Assembly (NCBI GenBank): GCA_019915135.1
Contig: JAHLMK010000004.1
Span: 434,001 to 498,000, forward strand
Direction: 5' to 3'
DNA length: 64,000 bases
Origin: Strobilurus pachycystidiatus
Taxonomy: Eukaryota > Basidiomycota > Agaricomycetes > Agaricales > Physalacriaceae
In this document: piece by piece, positions 1 through 11,606 of the stretch
Numbering within the stretch: position 1 is the stretch's first letter
How the letters are laid out: the number at the start of each line of letters is the position of its first letter
Translations under genes and position numbers: made by a program
The notes under the pieces: generated by a model
Databases searched by the model: none
Seen by the model: the letters and a program-made list of their open reading frames with translations, nothing else
What the model was told of the DNA's origin: nothing

Positions 1-300
1 GTCATGAAGGCAGAAGGTGGTATTGAAGATGGTACAAAAGCAATTATACAATAACGGAGGTAGATCATTGTCCTGGTCAAAGCGATGAAACGTACATGTG
101 ACTTTGAAAAATCGAAAATTGAACCAAACCGCTCCGGCCGTCCTTATTCTACAGTCCTTACTTCCTACGACACTTGTATATTTCCAGCCTCAGGATGTAG
201 AAGAACACAGGGACGTCACCCCACTAGTTTACTAGACTTGATCTTCTTTACCTTACTCGAGTATAACCTTTAGACATGCTCAGTACATGCCTACGCCCAT
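1..300. other. No gene recognised
   Basis: I see no coding pattern, RNA gene or repeat here. It is probably downstream sequence of the minus-strand thioesterase relic that begins at about 301, or the edge of a gene lying outside the window. Confidence 0.4.
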
Positions 301-595
301 TCATCTGACCATCAAACACACCTCCACCTTCCTTCTGTCGTTCTCCTCCCCACCTCCCATATCACACGGTGTGAACCACACCTCAAACGTGTTGTTATGC
401 CTCTGATGCGAGTGCGAGCTGACAGACCGCTGTGAAGCGTGCCGGGGAAGAGGGAACTTGAACGTTGTACGCGTATTGTCGGTCAATCACTAGAATCAGT
501 TTTGCCGGTGGCGTACCTATTCAGGGAATTGAGATCATGCCCGGTCACGTCAAGCAACACCCACAATTTCGCCAGTGCAGACATCGTTGTCATGA
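301..595 (-). pseudogene. Thioesterase-like relic (3' half only)
   Basis: Two fragments on the minus strand match the 3' half of the neighbouring gene at 2302-3410. One (about 505-595) reads ALAKLWVLLDVTGHDLN and aligns with ALAMVADILLNASGHELS. The other (301-486) carries FKFPLPRHASQR and CDMGGGEE, nearly identical to FKFPLPRTASQR and CDMGGGEE of the neighbour. A donor-like GTACGC follows the codons LNR exactly where the neighbour has its last intron. Everything 5' of this point, about two thirds of the gene, is missing and is replaced by the CCCH finger gene, which runs on the same strand in another frame. The last exon also ends early, before the conserved SQMA segment. I infer a 5'-truncated, non-functional third member of a tandem array. 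Confidence 0.65.
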
Positions 596-1446
596 ATTTC
601 CGAAGCACGAAGATTGCGGCTCTCCAAATGGCGCTGCGTCGATCGCCAATCCAACTCTGGAAAGACACCGTCAAGCTCACTGGCATCGGATTCGGGTTTC
701 ACCTCATGACGATAGAAACACGCGAAGCCTCTGTGACAAGAGCCATGATTCCAGTAGTAATTGCACACTCTCTGTGGCGCCCTAGGAGGAGCGCTTGGAG
801 GCGAGAGAGGAGCAGCATCAGGTGCATCGGACGCGACTTTGGTTTCGTGGCGATAATGACATGTATCTCCCTGACGACAATAGCCATAATTCCAATAGGA
901 GTTGCATGCTCCGGCAGGCGCCCTTTGAAAAGTGCTTTGAGGAGGAAGCACAGTGGCATCGTCGGGTGCATCAGAGGCAACTCTCGACTCGTGGCGAAAT
1001 AAACACGCATCCCCTCGACGGCAATAGCCATTCCAATAGTAGGTGCACACTCCTTCGGGAGCTTTGAGAGGGGAAGGTGGGACAGTGGCGTCAGAATCGG
1101 ATTTCATCTCGTGGCGATAATGGCAAGCATTGCCCCAACGACAAGTGCCATATGTGTAGTAGTAATCGCACACTCTTTCGGGCGCCCACGGAGGAGGAGG
1201 GAGATTGCTAGCCCATCCGCCGCGGCCAGCACCTCCACTAGTTCTCCAGCAGGCACGGTCGCTGCTGCCGCGATGTGAGGCCGAAAATACCCCACTGCGC
1301 CCTCCGTATGGCAGCATCCGGGTACCAGCGGTGGAATGCTGGTCGATATTTCTCGGGCCTCTCCAGCTGACATGCTCCTCGTCGCCACCAAGAGATGAGG
1401 TATCAGGCGTCCAAAGTCGATGTCCACCCCGTCCGGATGGCAGCAT
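550..1446 (-). CDS. Protein with four CCCH zinc fingers
   Basis: An uninterrupted 298-codon frame contains four CCCH fingers of the form C-x7/8-C-x5-C-x3-H, for example CNYYWNHGSCHRGFACFYRH. All share the aromatic YYW core and the closing [FY]RHE. They lie at about residues 95-240 and are separated by Pro/Ser/Asp-rich linkers of about 20 residues (SDAPDDA, SDAPDAA), which suggests origin by internal duplication. The first 90 residues are Gly/Ser/Arg-rich without a domain I recognise. CCCH fingers of this type usually bind single-stranded RNA, so an RNA-binding role is likely but not shown. The start is the first ATG of the frame; a second ATG lies 43 codons in. The last 20 or so codons read through the thioesterase relic in a different frame, so the natural 3' end is uncertain. 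Confidence 0.7.
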   Translation of the reverse strand: MLPSGRGGHRLWTPDTSSLGGDEEHVSWRGPRNIDQHSTAGTRMLPYGGRSGVFSASHRGSSDRACWRTSGGAGRGGWASNLPPPPWAPERVCDYYYTYGTCRWGNACHYRHEMKSDSDATVPPSPLKAPEGVCTYYWNGYCRRGDACLFRHESRVASDAPDDATVLPPQSTFQRAPAGACNSYWNYGYCRQGDTCHYRHETKVASDAPDAAPLSPPSAPPRAPQRVCNYYWNHGSCHRGFACFYRHEVKPESDASELDGVFPELDWRSTQRHLESRNLRASEIHDNDVCTGEIVGVA

Positions 1447-2301
1447 CTGGAATATCGTTGTTGGTTGAATGAGGACGAGCTGTGAAGGGGGGTAGTCTAC
1501 CCTGTCACGCCAAACTATCCCGAAGGACTATAAGAGAGGAAGATGCGATGCGAAAAGTTGAGTAATCGATAATGATCCATCTCAAATCCGCACCTCGTTC
1601 AAAAACGACGCGCAAAGTCTTTTTTTCGAGTTTCGGACGACCGGAAGGTAGCAGCTTGGTATATGCCCGAAGCCTCCAGGATTGCCCACAAGCCCCGAGC
1701 TCGACATTTGAGACGATGGATGGACGGGCGCCTATTCAAAAGGCGTCACCATGAGGCAGCTGCGTTCCGTCTACCCTATTCATTTGGGTGCATCATGAGA
1801 TACTAGGCAGCCGTGACGAATCAGGAAGCTGCTCGACAAACTTTGCAGTTTTAGACAGACCGTGATGCATGATGCATTACTCTGTTGCTGAGACGAAGAA
1901 GGGCCCCCGATGTGAGCTAACACGCCACTTAACGACGCCGAAGACTTGTCAGTTAGCAGGCACATGATCCGTAACGGACGACTCACCGCTTCCCATTCAG
2001 GATCGACACTCACCATAGCCATCACAACACCTTGGCTGTCACACAGGCATGAACCTCGATGACGGAGATTAATCAATCGCAGCAGAAGCAGTATCCTGGA
2101 GGGCCTTCGCTGTTCAGTTGAGGAACAAGTGTGATGTCGCGGTGGAAAGAAAAGAGCATAGTGGCTGTGTAGCACCTAATATAAACGCGTCTCTCTCAGG
2201 GCCACGGAACGCGTCATGCAACAGCAATTCCTTGTTCCCACTTCATTTAATATGATTCTTCTTCTAAATGAGAGTGTACAGAGGCATGTCAGCGCGACAT
2301 T
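1447..2301. other. Intergenic, no supported gene
   Basis: Spacer between the CCCH gene (its promoter should be here) and the end of the next minus-strand thioesterase gene. A 131-codon minus-strand frame at 1780-2175 has no recognisable motif and I do not call it. Confidence 0.4.
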
Positions 2302-3410
2302 TCACATCTTACCCAAGCTCGGATCCTTCTTTGCCTTATACATGCCTACGTCCATCGACATCGCCATCTGACTAGCCACGAGCAAGCACACCTGCTCCTC
2401 CCTCCATCCGTCCTTCTCCTCCCCACCTCCCATATCACACGGCGCGGACCATACCTCCGACATGGTATTATGCCTCTGATGCGGAGCTGCCAGTAGCGTC
2501 GAGCCTTTCGTGTACAGTCCAATGGTCCGCTGTGAAGCAGTCCGTGGAAGGGGAAACTTGAACTCGAACGTCATGGTCATCGTCGGGAACCACCTATTAC
2601 ATCAAATCAATTGATAGAGAAGATCCGACAGAGGATGCGCACCTGTTCCGAGCACTAAGCTCGTGCCCGGACGCGTTGAGCAATATGTCCGCAACCATCG
2701 CCAGCGCGGGCAATGTGACGCGGTCTCCCTCCTTCTTCAATGTGACCCAGGCTCCCCACTCCACTCCGCCTTCGCCTTCTTTGTGTGGTACTGGGTTATT
2801 CCTGGCGCTAATCTCCGGATCCGTGCCAATGTCCAAGTGCTTCTGAAAGGTGAAGGTGTGTTCTGCCTTTGAACGCGGCGTGGTCTTGGACGGATGCTGT
2901 CTTAGAGGAAGCCGGCGTGTGTACGGTGACCTCAGAGACGCTTCTGAAGGTGGGGCCAGTTTCCCGAACATGACATGTGTGGTGACTCGGACTTTACCCT
3001 GTTGAGAGATTGAGCTCCAGTCGATTTCGGCAGCGGAATAAACAACCCACCGTCTGAATCATCTCCGCGATCAAATTGGTGAACAAGTTGCCTCTTTTGA
3101 CTATGCGGATGTTGATCTCGAGTGCAGGTGCAGCGAGAGTTGCGCTCTGGAAATAATGCGCGCTGATATGCACAGGATCTGGCGCTGTGGTGTCAGCTTG
3201 GAACTTCATGCATGCATCGATGATGAGTGCCACAAGATAGCCGCCATGGGGTGCCCTTGCGGAATGTCAACAGGTACTGTACGTCCGAAAGACCGTAAGT
3301 ACTCACACATTGACAGTCCAGTCGGGATCAAGGAGTCCTCTATACGACGCATCCCATCCAGCAGCACAATGTGTCTGTTCCACCTGCACAGCCTCCGTGA
3401 ACGGCGCCAT
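2302..3410 (-). CDS. Thioesterase-like hotdog protein (copy 2)
   Basis: A spliced four-exon model, starting at the ATG at 3410 (MAPFTEAVQVEQTH). It shows the order expected for the fungal thioesterase-like superfamily with two hotdog folds: TVNVAPHGGYLVALIIDAC, then DPVHISAHYFQ with the A-x-EI strand, then FGKLAPP, GGVEWGAWVTL, and a final part with FPTMTMTFEFKFPLP, EVWSAPCDMGG and QVCLLVASQMAM. Introns fall after TVNV, before VMFGKLAPP, and after SARNR, and the last exon ends at 2302. Members hydrolyse or bind acyl thioesters; the substrate cannot be told from sequence. It is a tandem paralogue of the gene at 3506-4715 and the closest relative of the relic at 301-595. Exon borders are inferred, but every exon has a counterpart in its neighbour. 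Confidence 0.75.
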
Positions 3411-3505
3411 GGGTGACTAGATGATGGCAAGATCCTGGTATGTTTATATGCATCCCGGCAAGCACATCTGATACCATCAAGCCCGAAAACATAACCGGTG
3501 ACCTA

Positions 3506-4715
3506 CTACAACCTGGTCCGAGTCTCGTCTCCACGCCCTCTCCTTAGGTTGACCTCCGCGTTCACAGTCAACGCCATCTGGGTAGCAACCGCCAAACAGA
3601 CCTGCTTCTCGCGCCATCCCGGTTCTTCCTTCCCTTCCCCAACGCCAGTCGGTGCAGTCCACACTTCGGTGTAGCTATCATGCCGGCCCCGCGGGTCATT
3701 GATGAAGGTGCCCGAATAAAATATCCCAACAGTCGTCCGGGAATGGTCCTCTGACGGAGGTGGGATCGGGAACTTGAAATCGACGGTCATCACCATCGTA
3801 GGAAACCAACTATGATAGGACATGTTAGTAAGTCAAGTCGTGACTTTGGCTCGGGGACTTACCTCCTGGCACCACCAGGACAATGCTCGTCTGGAAGCAA
3901 GGTTGGGGTGTTGAGAAACACGTCCGACAACAACGCCAGGGTAGGTGGCGTTAAGCGTTCGTTCTTGTCTGTCAATTCCAACCAAGTCCCCCATTCAATG
4001 CCGCCTCCACCGATGAGCGTTCCTGCACGCGTGTCGTTGCCAGCAGCGAGCTCTGGCTCCAGCGTACATCGATAGTGCTTATTGAAATTGAAGGCACGGC
4101 GCACACCAGTACCGTCAATTGGCGCCGTCGACGGATGTCGATGAAGGGGTACACGTCGCGAGTATGGATTCGATGGTAGTAAAGTCATCGAAGCCCCAGA
4201 GCCGCCAGGTGGAGGCGCAAGCCGACCGAAGATAAGATGGGACGTGATGCGGATTTCATCCTTGAGGACTGTCAGCGGTATATGAAGAGCAAAACGCGCT
4301 TGACTGACGTTCTGATACAGTTCGGCTGTCAAGTTGGTAAAGCCCTTTCCACTCTTCACGGTCTTGATTCGTATTTCGAAGGCCGCGACCTTGGCACTGT
4401 TGAGAAAGTGTGCCGTGGCATGAATAGGATCTGGATGGGCAGTGTCGGCTTGGTCTTGCATGCATGCTTCCAGAATCAGAGACAGAATATAGCCTGCAAA
4501 TGATGCGTTGAGAGGCTGCTCTTGTAATATATTGAACTGACATACCGCCATTCGGGACACTATCAGAGATGAGATGAGACAACGAAGGGTCGATTGAAAC
4601 GAATAACTCACACTGCTACTGTCCAGTCTCCGTCGGCGACACCTCGATATGACCTGCAGTCTCTGCTCGTGCTTTCTACCTTTTCAGCGTTGATGGCTTG
4701 GTATGCCGGGGCCAT
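3506..4715 (-). CDS. Thioesterase-like hotdog protein (copy 1)
   Basis: Spliced minus-strand gene with start ATG at 4713-4715 (MAPAYQAINAEKVES). The codons join as TVAV, then a very short exon VPNGG, then YILSLILEACMQDQAD, DPIHATAHFLNSAKVAA, FGRLAPPPGG, GGGIEWGTWLEL, LALLSDVFLNTPTLLP, and after a last intron WFPTMVMTVDFKFPIP, EVWTAPTGVGEG and QVCLAVATQMALTV. This is the full order of the thioesterase-like family, about 340 residues, with no frame damage seen. The PNGGY turn and DPIH strand are hallmarks of the N-terminal hotdog. Cellular role is unknown; such proteins are typically cytosolic or peroxisomal acyl-thioester hydrolases. It heads a same-strand array with copy 2 and the relic, which suggests repeated tandem duplication. 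Confidence 0.8.
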
Positions 4716-5525
4716 CCTGTACGACGTGTCGCCTGATGCGTCCTCTTATAAGCAATCCGGCTACTAGTACTACACCGGCGATGATCAATCATGCGCATGA
4801 ACCTGGGATGAGCTCTCAATCGGGTGATTCCGAAGGTGGGGTGCTGTTTGAGCGCTATACAACCGGACGACTGGGCGGTCGGAATCTATGGCGGAATGTG
4901 TCCCCGTAAGGCGGTCGATGGATGACGGACGCCAAGACGAATATGCCTGGTCGAGGATGAATACAGACAGAAAACGGAGCGTATCCGCAACGTACCGAGA
5001 GCGCCTCACTCTCTCCTCCGGTAGAGTTTCAGCGAAGCTGTGGCCTATGTGTACGCTTGGGCATGACAGCGATAGGTGGTTTGTCGTATTCGCCTTCATC
5101 TTCATTCTCCGTGTTCAAGTCGCGGGCCTCGTGAAGACTGGCGCTTGTCGCCTCAGTTCGTGTATCGTGGCGGCCGGGTACGGGTCCAAGTCGTATTTGC
5201 ACGTGTAGAATCGTAGCTGCTGCCCCCAGCGTCGGGGGAAAGCACAAGCAAATGAATGAGGAGGGCAAGCCTCGAAGCTTGGGTACGTCGTGGTCAATGG
5301 AGAAGAGTGACAGTCTGAGTGAAGTTGTGATCGATGCCGCCTAACGCGGCATCTCACGGACGGCAATGATATTTCTCGGACCTCTAAGTACGATAACGAA
5401 GAGTCTTCTTTCTCAAGATTGATACACCAATTGTATTGTCCCATGCTGACATACACTGTTGTTCGCCAAGGACGCTATGTAACTTATGTAGAAGAGAGAA
5501 TTTAAGAATGTCATTATTTCCAATC
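4716..5525. other. Intergenic, no supported gene
   Basis: Lies between the 5' end of the thioesterase gene and the 3' end of the F-box gene, so it should hold the thioesterase promoter. The short frames seen on both strands have no motif or plausible splice partners. Confidence 0.4.
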
Positions 5526-7183
5526 TTATCGAGTGGGCATGCACAAGTGCTGTTCGATTCTCCGATGAGCTTCTCTTTTCCACGTATAGGACGACGAGGA
5601 AGACTCACGTTCAACTTCGACGCGTGCGCATCGTTATGCACCATCGTCCGACAATCATACCCATACCAGCAGGCCTTCTTCAAATCTTCGCCCGCCGCGA
5701 TTAGCCTGGCGTGCAGCCACAAGTGCAGATGCTTCGAAACGATCTGCTGCATGCACTGCGTGCATATCAGATCGTCCACGCTCTGCCACGAGTTGTACTC
5801 AGACGTCTTGAGCTCGAAGATCTCCCCTACTACTTCGGAAAGGAGATGTGACTGCGAAACCAAGTTCAACGTTAGCGTGAGCTGCGTCTTGATAGTCTGC
5901 GAGAGTCCCAGTTTACCGACGAGAAGACTCGGTAGCAGGTTGATTGTGAATGGCGTTGCGGGTAAGCCTTGGAGCAAGCGCCAGTCTAGCGACAGTTATT
6001 GCAGAGCGATTACGAAAAAGGAGAGTAACCTGCTTGATTTGTTCCACAAATTTACACCCTTATGTTCATTGCATATTTTATCTGGGAGAACAAATCAGGT
6101 TTGAAGGCATCGTCGAACTTGGAGAGTCAAGATCCGAGTGAGTTAGACGTACAGCGGTCATGCTCTTGGATCGTCTCCAAGATAGTGTACCAGAGCGTAT
6201 TGTCAAGCTCCGTTGGATCTCCTAGAAGAACTGCGCCACGCTCTTCGAGTATGGCACTGAGTGCATCGTGGAGATATCCCTCGAAGATATAGCCGGGAAG
6301 GTCATCGACTGGTTTCAAAATTGAATCCAGGTCCCAAGTCTCGTAAGCTTCCAGTACTAACTTGGGGCCCACAGCGAGAGCAATGTCGGTCACTAGCAGA
6401 ACACACATCAATGCCGTAGCACAGCAGATGGAGATGAAGAGGGTACGTACACCCATCCAGGTCGTCTGCGTCACTTGCGCAGCTATTCGCAGTACGAGAG
6501 GCGAGGTCCTGAACGAAACAGGCAACGGCATGAATTTCATTGAGCTCTTCTGTGTTATATTTGCCGAGGAACTTCTTCTTCGTGCCCAAGTCCTCACGCT
6601 GGTGCACCTCGAAGGCGTTCCCTGATTCATAGAACCCGGTGGCGTCAAGATCATCGTACAGCCCTAGGTGGAAGGTTCGGGAGAACAACATCAGTCGAAA
6701 GGCGGCGCGCTTGAAGCGGTGAGATTCCATGAAGTTAAGCTTGCTCATTGTCGATGAACGGTCCTTGTACCTATAGATGTTCAACATAAAGCTCATTGAA
6801 TTTGTGGCCTGAAAAGTTCACCTGAAGCTGAAGCGATCTTCAAGCCTTTGAGCGATTTTCCCCTGTCGGACGAGCTCCCTGAGCTCCGCCTCAGTAAGCG
6901 ATGTGCCGTCGAGGCTCTCCTTCACTGTCTCCCTCCCGCCCGAGCCGTCGTCCTCGTCCTCGTCAGTTCGTTTCAAGACCGGATAGTGCACCAGCCGAAT
7001 AGCCTGAGGAAGGCTTGCTCCAACCAAATTCAGAACAATCCTCCTTCTGGTCGATTTCGGATGCTGATTGTATACATGTTGGAAGCGCTTAGACACAAGA
7101 ACGACCGAGTGTAGAGTCTTGAAGTCTGATAGGGACTGTAGCACTAGTTCGAGTACGTCGTCCGAGAGGTTGAGTATAGACAT
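5526..7183 (-). CDS. F-box protein with C-terminal Cys/His motif (copy D)
   Basis: Spliced minus-strand gene starting at MSILNLSDDVLELVLQ (ATG 7181-7183), a good F-box (residues about 3-50, with LVSKRFQHVY). Following exons carry YRYKDRSSTMSKLNFMESHRF, FHLGLYDDLDATGF, a conserved GYLHDALSAILEERGAV segment and LDNTLWYTILETIQEHDRC. Near the C terminus is LICTQCMQQIVSKHLHLW, then the motif CWYGYDCRTMVH-x3-HASKLN. A last intron (GTGAGT to GAACAG) joins this to HLCMPTR and a stop at 5526, giving C-x5-C-x4-H-x3-H-x5-H-x-C. The motif resembles PBZ/CCCH zinc knuckles. F-box proteins recruit targets to SCF ubiquitin ligases; here the Cys/His tail may be the recognition part, which is inference. Paralogue of 11607-13380. 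Internal exon borders are approximate. Confidence 0.72.
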
Positions 7184-9046
7184 CAACTCGAAGGTGTTCG
7201 CGGTGGCCTGAAAGCAAAATGAGGCACCTCGGTGCTGTCGCCACCGTGACAAACGCGGTCGTGTTTCAAATTTCAATAAGAGGGCCTTGTGGCTGTGCGA
7301 TAAGATAAAGATCCTAATCGTTGTTAGCTAAGCTTCCAAGCCCAAAACTGATCTCTCTCTCTCTCCCATTTCAACTCGTTATCCAATGAAATTCCCCTGC
7401 TGGGCACAAGCTTGAAATCATATGTCTTTTGGGTGCTCAGCGCTCGACTCTGGCATAATTACCGGCCGATGATATCGATGGTGTCGACCGCCACATACTG
7501 CCACGGCATTGACCAGTTCTTCCCTCCACAGGCTGGCCGCCGAGCCTTTGCTGGTCAAGCACGGACAGAATGGGTAATCCGACACACTTGCCGTCCACCC
7601 AGAAGATAGCGCTCCGGGATCCCCATCACCCGTCCTACTGTACCAGAGACTCAGAGGCATCCACGGACAGAGATGCACCACCTCCGTTCCCTGGGCCATG
7701 GTCCCTGCACTCGACCCTCCTGCACCTTTCAGCTTGCCCAGGTCCGCGACTGTCAACCCCGCAAGAGGCGGCAAGACTGCCAAGACGGGAAAGCACTTTC
7801 GTTTCAGAAGAGCGACAAAGTCCCTACAGTACGTACGGAGGAAGCAGACTGACAATATTTGCCTTCGTCGTCCTGATTCTTGTACAGTTCGGTTACTGCT
7901 CGGATTCTGGCCGTCAAAGCCCTCGGCCGATCCCAGACAGATGACCCTAGGGACATGAAGTTCAACGGAGACACGTCGTCCATTTTGAATCGTTCATGTC
8001 GTTTTTGCCGATTGGAGTCCTTGGTCAGCTGCTGTTCTTAGCTGTCGTTGGCTGTCCTTGCTGCTCTTGGGATGTCGCGTCTATCGCCTACGCGCCGAGA
8101 GATACTCCTATGTTCATCCCGGGAAGATCCTTCCAGATCGCGCAGTCGAGCGCAGGTAGACACAACTATGGCCTACGCATCTCGGAACCGTCCACACCTG
8201 CCCACAGACGCTACTGCATTAGCACAGAGTGGCGTAAGTACGGGCGACTTTGAATACCATATCATTGCGCAGCCACCTCTGCCTGCCTACGGCAATGGCT
8301 AGCCGGATTCTCGACACTGACAGACTGAGACTGAGACACATACTCAGCGCAGAACTTCCTGTCTCTGCACGCATGAATTCAGTATGGCGGGGCGGCCGTC
8401 AATTTATGCAAGCAGGGACCAGCCTGACAGGAGTGGGACGAAATCCAGGATGCGGAGATGGCGCGGACCCCCCGCGGCAAGAAGTGACATGCGGACGGCG
8501 GAAAGTGACTCGTCGCTTACGTCCGGGGTACGAAATCCCCTGAATGCCTTACCTTCGCAGTCATTGACAAGATCCGCGTTTGTTATAGGCTTTCAACATT
8601 TAAACGTGTCGTATCACTCCCCTGTCACTCCCTGAGGCTTTGGTCAGCACTCTGCTCACTAATGCGTCGCGTCACCCGACAAATTTAGGCGCCACTGAAG
8701 CTGACTAAGTTATGTGCATTCCTTTTCGTCAAATTGCTGTTCTGTTGTACAACTACAATACACCCTTCTGCTTCATCTTCAGAACAGCCTTCACGAACGA
8801 TGCCATTGACTCATCGACTAATCATTTTGCTATTCAACACCATCCCGGTCAACAAGGAATGAGACTTGATTCCGCCCTCAACGTCCCTGATCACTGGCGG
8901 TCGAGTCACACCCTCGGTTACATGCTTACACATCGCTGTAGAATGGGTTCCCGCAACTTCCGCTCTCATTGAGGATCGACAATGACTCAGAATGAAGGTT
9001 TGATGGCCGCAGAATAGCGTTCCTTAAAGTCACGTCACGAACCTCT
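7184..9046. other. Long intergenic stretch, no supported gene
   Basis: Nearly 1.9 kb between an F-box gene and the arrestin-like gene. Open frames exist at 7418-7855 (minus) and 7570-7958 (plus), and at 7996-8302 (plus). They overlap each other, lack recognisable motifs, and their possible introns give no coherent product. The sequence could include a decayed gene or transposon remnant, but I cannot support either. Confidence 0.35.
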
Positions 9047-9052
9047 TATAAG
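9047..9052 (+). promoter_or_regulatory. TATA box of the arrestin-like gene
   Basis: TATAAG sits 55 bp upstream of the ATG at 9108, in a normal position for a fungal TATA-containing promoter. Confidence 0.5.
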
Positions 9053-9107
9053 GCAGGGTTTGAGGCTACGCGCCTTCATCTCTACCCACTACTACCTCTC
9101 CAAGCGA

Positions 9108-10593
9108 ATGCTCACACAACACTACAACGCATCCAGCAGTACTCTCGTGGACACTCTTCCTCCCTACGTCATAGCTTCCCCGCCTCCAGGCTATTCTTCT
9201 GACCCCGCTTGTGGGGAACAAAGTATAGAACACTCTCCTCAAATCCATGCATCTCGCGTCCCAAGTGGCACTTTCATTGAAAAGAACGGCAGTGTAACTG
9301 TCGTCATCCCAGACCAGGAGGAGGGCGTCACCTCGCCTACCTTTGGTCGGCTGGGCAAGGTTGACGGTGCCCTATTGCTCGACAAGCACGAAATTGTTTC
9401 CCAGGTGAAGATTAAGGTGGGCTTACAGCTTTGTTTGACACGACTTTCTCTCGTTTCTGACGTGTGTGTCCTTTCATAGCTCCTTGGCACCCTCGATTTT
9501 CTGAACTCCGAAAGTGGCTCAACGTCCGTCACCACAGTCGAAAAGGCCATCACTCTCTGGTCATCCGAGCAGGGCCCGTGCCCTGCATCAGTCCCGTTCA
9601 GCTTCACCATGCCCGCCACCTACAATGACGGTGATAAAATATCCCAACCCTTACCACCCAGCTTCGTGTACTCAGCGCCTGGGACTCCTGGCATGGCGGT
9701 GACCTCCGTGTACACCCTTCTCGTACACGTGTATTATACCCGACGAAGCATTAGCTTCATTTCCAAAACAAAGGTGTACGTGGTTGTGATTTCTCTGATG
9801 ATACGGTGCTGACCGCTGTCCTTTGTATTCTAGTATGCGTGTTCCGTTGAAGTATCACCCTCGAACGCGACCGAATCGACCGATATTACCGATTTCTATG
9901 TTTGGTACTATCAAGTCGTCGCCTGAAGAATGGTCACAGAATCTGTCCGCGATGAAGATGAACGTCAGGCATTCCCAACCCGCGCAGCCCATCGAGATCA
10001 ATGTACGTGATATTCTTCCATGGTCACCTTCTCCCTTCTAACACACTCTCACAGACTCTTATACCATCTGTCCAGATATTCTCGTTCTCCGATATCATAC
10101 CCGTACACGTTCAGTTGACCGGCCAACTCGACTCGCTTCGCCAATTCCTCCCCGACATACCCATCCAGAGCTCGTCTATTCCGCCTGTGAAGGTGTCATT
10201 GTTACGGCAGATCTCGGTGGAAGTGTGTGGTGTACGAACGTGGCGAAACATCGTCATCGGCGAGGGCAAGATATGCCCAGTGCCGCCGTCTGCGGCGCAG
10301 CTCGACTACTACCCTGATGAAGGTGAAGTATTAGATTGGGAGGGTGAGGTCCAGAAGAGACCTGATGTGACCGTCGGTGGGTTCGCTGCCTCCGGCGTTG
10401 TGGTCAAGGTTTGTTCAATTTGTTTCTGATACAAAGGTCCTTGAGCGCTGACCGGCTCTCCATCATGATCTAGGATTTCATACTGGTAACCTTGACTCCA
10501 CCACCGAGCGCGCCCTTCGTCCAGACTCAGGTGCACGTTCCCATACGGCTAGTGACGGATCCTTGGATAGACACACCAGACCACCATTTATGA
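9108..10593 (+). CDS. Arrestin-like protein
   Basis: Spliced plus-strand gene with start ATG 9108 (MLTQHYNASSSTLVDTLPPY). Soon after come the PPYVIASPPPGY motif, typical of fungal arrestin-related proteins, and SGTFIEKNGSVTVVIPDQEE. Later exons give the beta-strand pattern of an arrestin N-domain (LLLDKHEIVSQVKIKV; PCPASVPFSFTMPATYNDG, PPSFVYSAPGTPGMAVTSVY) and of a C-domain (IFSFSDIIPVHVQLTGQL, VKVSLLRQISVEVCGVRTW, APFVQTQVHVPIRLVTDPWI). The final intron ends just before DFILVTLTPPP and the stop is at 10591-10593. Such proteins act as adaptors linking Rsp5-type ubiquitin ligases, which bind PPxY-like motifs, to membrane cargo; the N-terminal PPY fits that role. Introns lie near 9430-9480, 9775-9835, 10002-10072 and 10409-10473. 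Confidence 0.75.
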
Positions 10594-11606
10594 CACTCAA
10601 AATTCCCATACTCACGACTAATTTATTTTACTTCTGTTTGTGTGGCTCAACGCTTGTTATACTCACCCTCAATTGTATTTATAGCATAGTAGCGTAGGAG
10701 GATCGGTAATAGCTGTTGTATACCATAGTCGCATATACCTATATATTCCAAATCAGTTTGTTCTCATCGAAACAAAAGCGCGCCCCAGACACATTGTCCG
10801 TTGTAGCCAAAATGAAGAGACATACGAGTTTGCGGTAGACGAATATGTGGAAAGAACGTGCCTCTGAAACAGGTCAGAAGATCCTTTTCCCATTGCCGGT
10901 GGACGTCTTGGCCACCCACCAAAATCTCGCTGACAGTGACACTGTCAAGCAGTGACAAGCTCGGGTTCCTGTCTGTTCCTGTGCGGCCTTGAACTCATAG
11001 GCGAGACCTCATACTATATTCGCTCGTGCCAAGCGCCTCATCTCTCAGACTCTCCCTGCTTCGTCGGACAATCGGAGAGGCGCGAATTGCAGGATCCACA
11101 AAGTGGCGCAGGCTAGAGCACGTCATGCGTCACTCAAGCGACAACGTTAACGATCTAGACCATCAGGATTCAATACTCAATCGCGATCCCACTGAATCAG
11201 CAACTTGATATCGATATGCCCGACTTTTAGATATAGTACAGTGTACTGCGGCTCAGAGTCAATTTGCGTCCATTTCTTCGACGTCGACAGGAGCCCAGCC
11301 TAGAGCAGCAATCAATTGTGAGCTGGCCCGGATTATTTCTTCTGTGTTAATTTGTAAATTGTGTACTCAAATGCCACAGAGCTCTGTGTACTTGCCTTCC
11401 CCAACATAGACTGAAGAAAAGCAGGGGCCCTTATGTTTCATTCTGGTCAACCGAATCACCATAGGTACTCAGATTATCTCAACTGAAGTACGGGCAAAGT
11501 ACATAGATACACGTAGAGTAATACAACAGCCCCTTCCACAGTCTTCCGTCATCAAAGAGACAAATCCATCCGTCCGGGACCAAGAAATCGGAGCAACTTG
11601 GTCCGC
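10594..11606. other. Intergenic, no supported gene
   Basis: Region between the convergent ends of the arrestin-like gene and the second F-box gene. AT-rich just after 10594, consistent with a 3' end. The short frames at 10764-10958 and 11026-11208 have no recognisable content. Confidence 0.4.

Noticed and set aside
7418..7958. Overlapping plus and minus frames of 124-145 codons
   Set aside because: No motif, mutually antisense, and possible introns do not give a coherent product.
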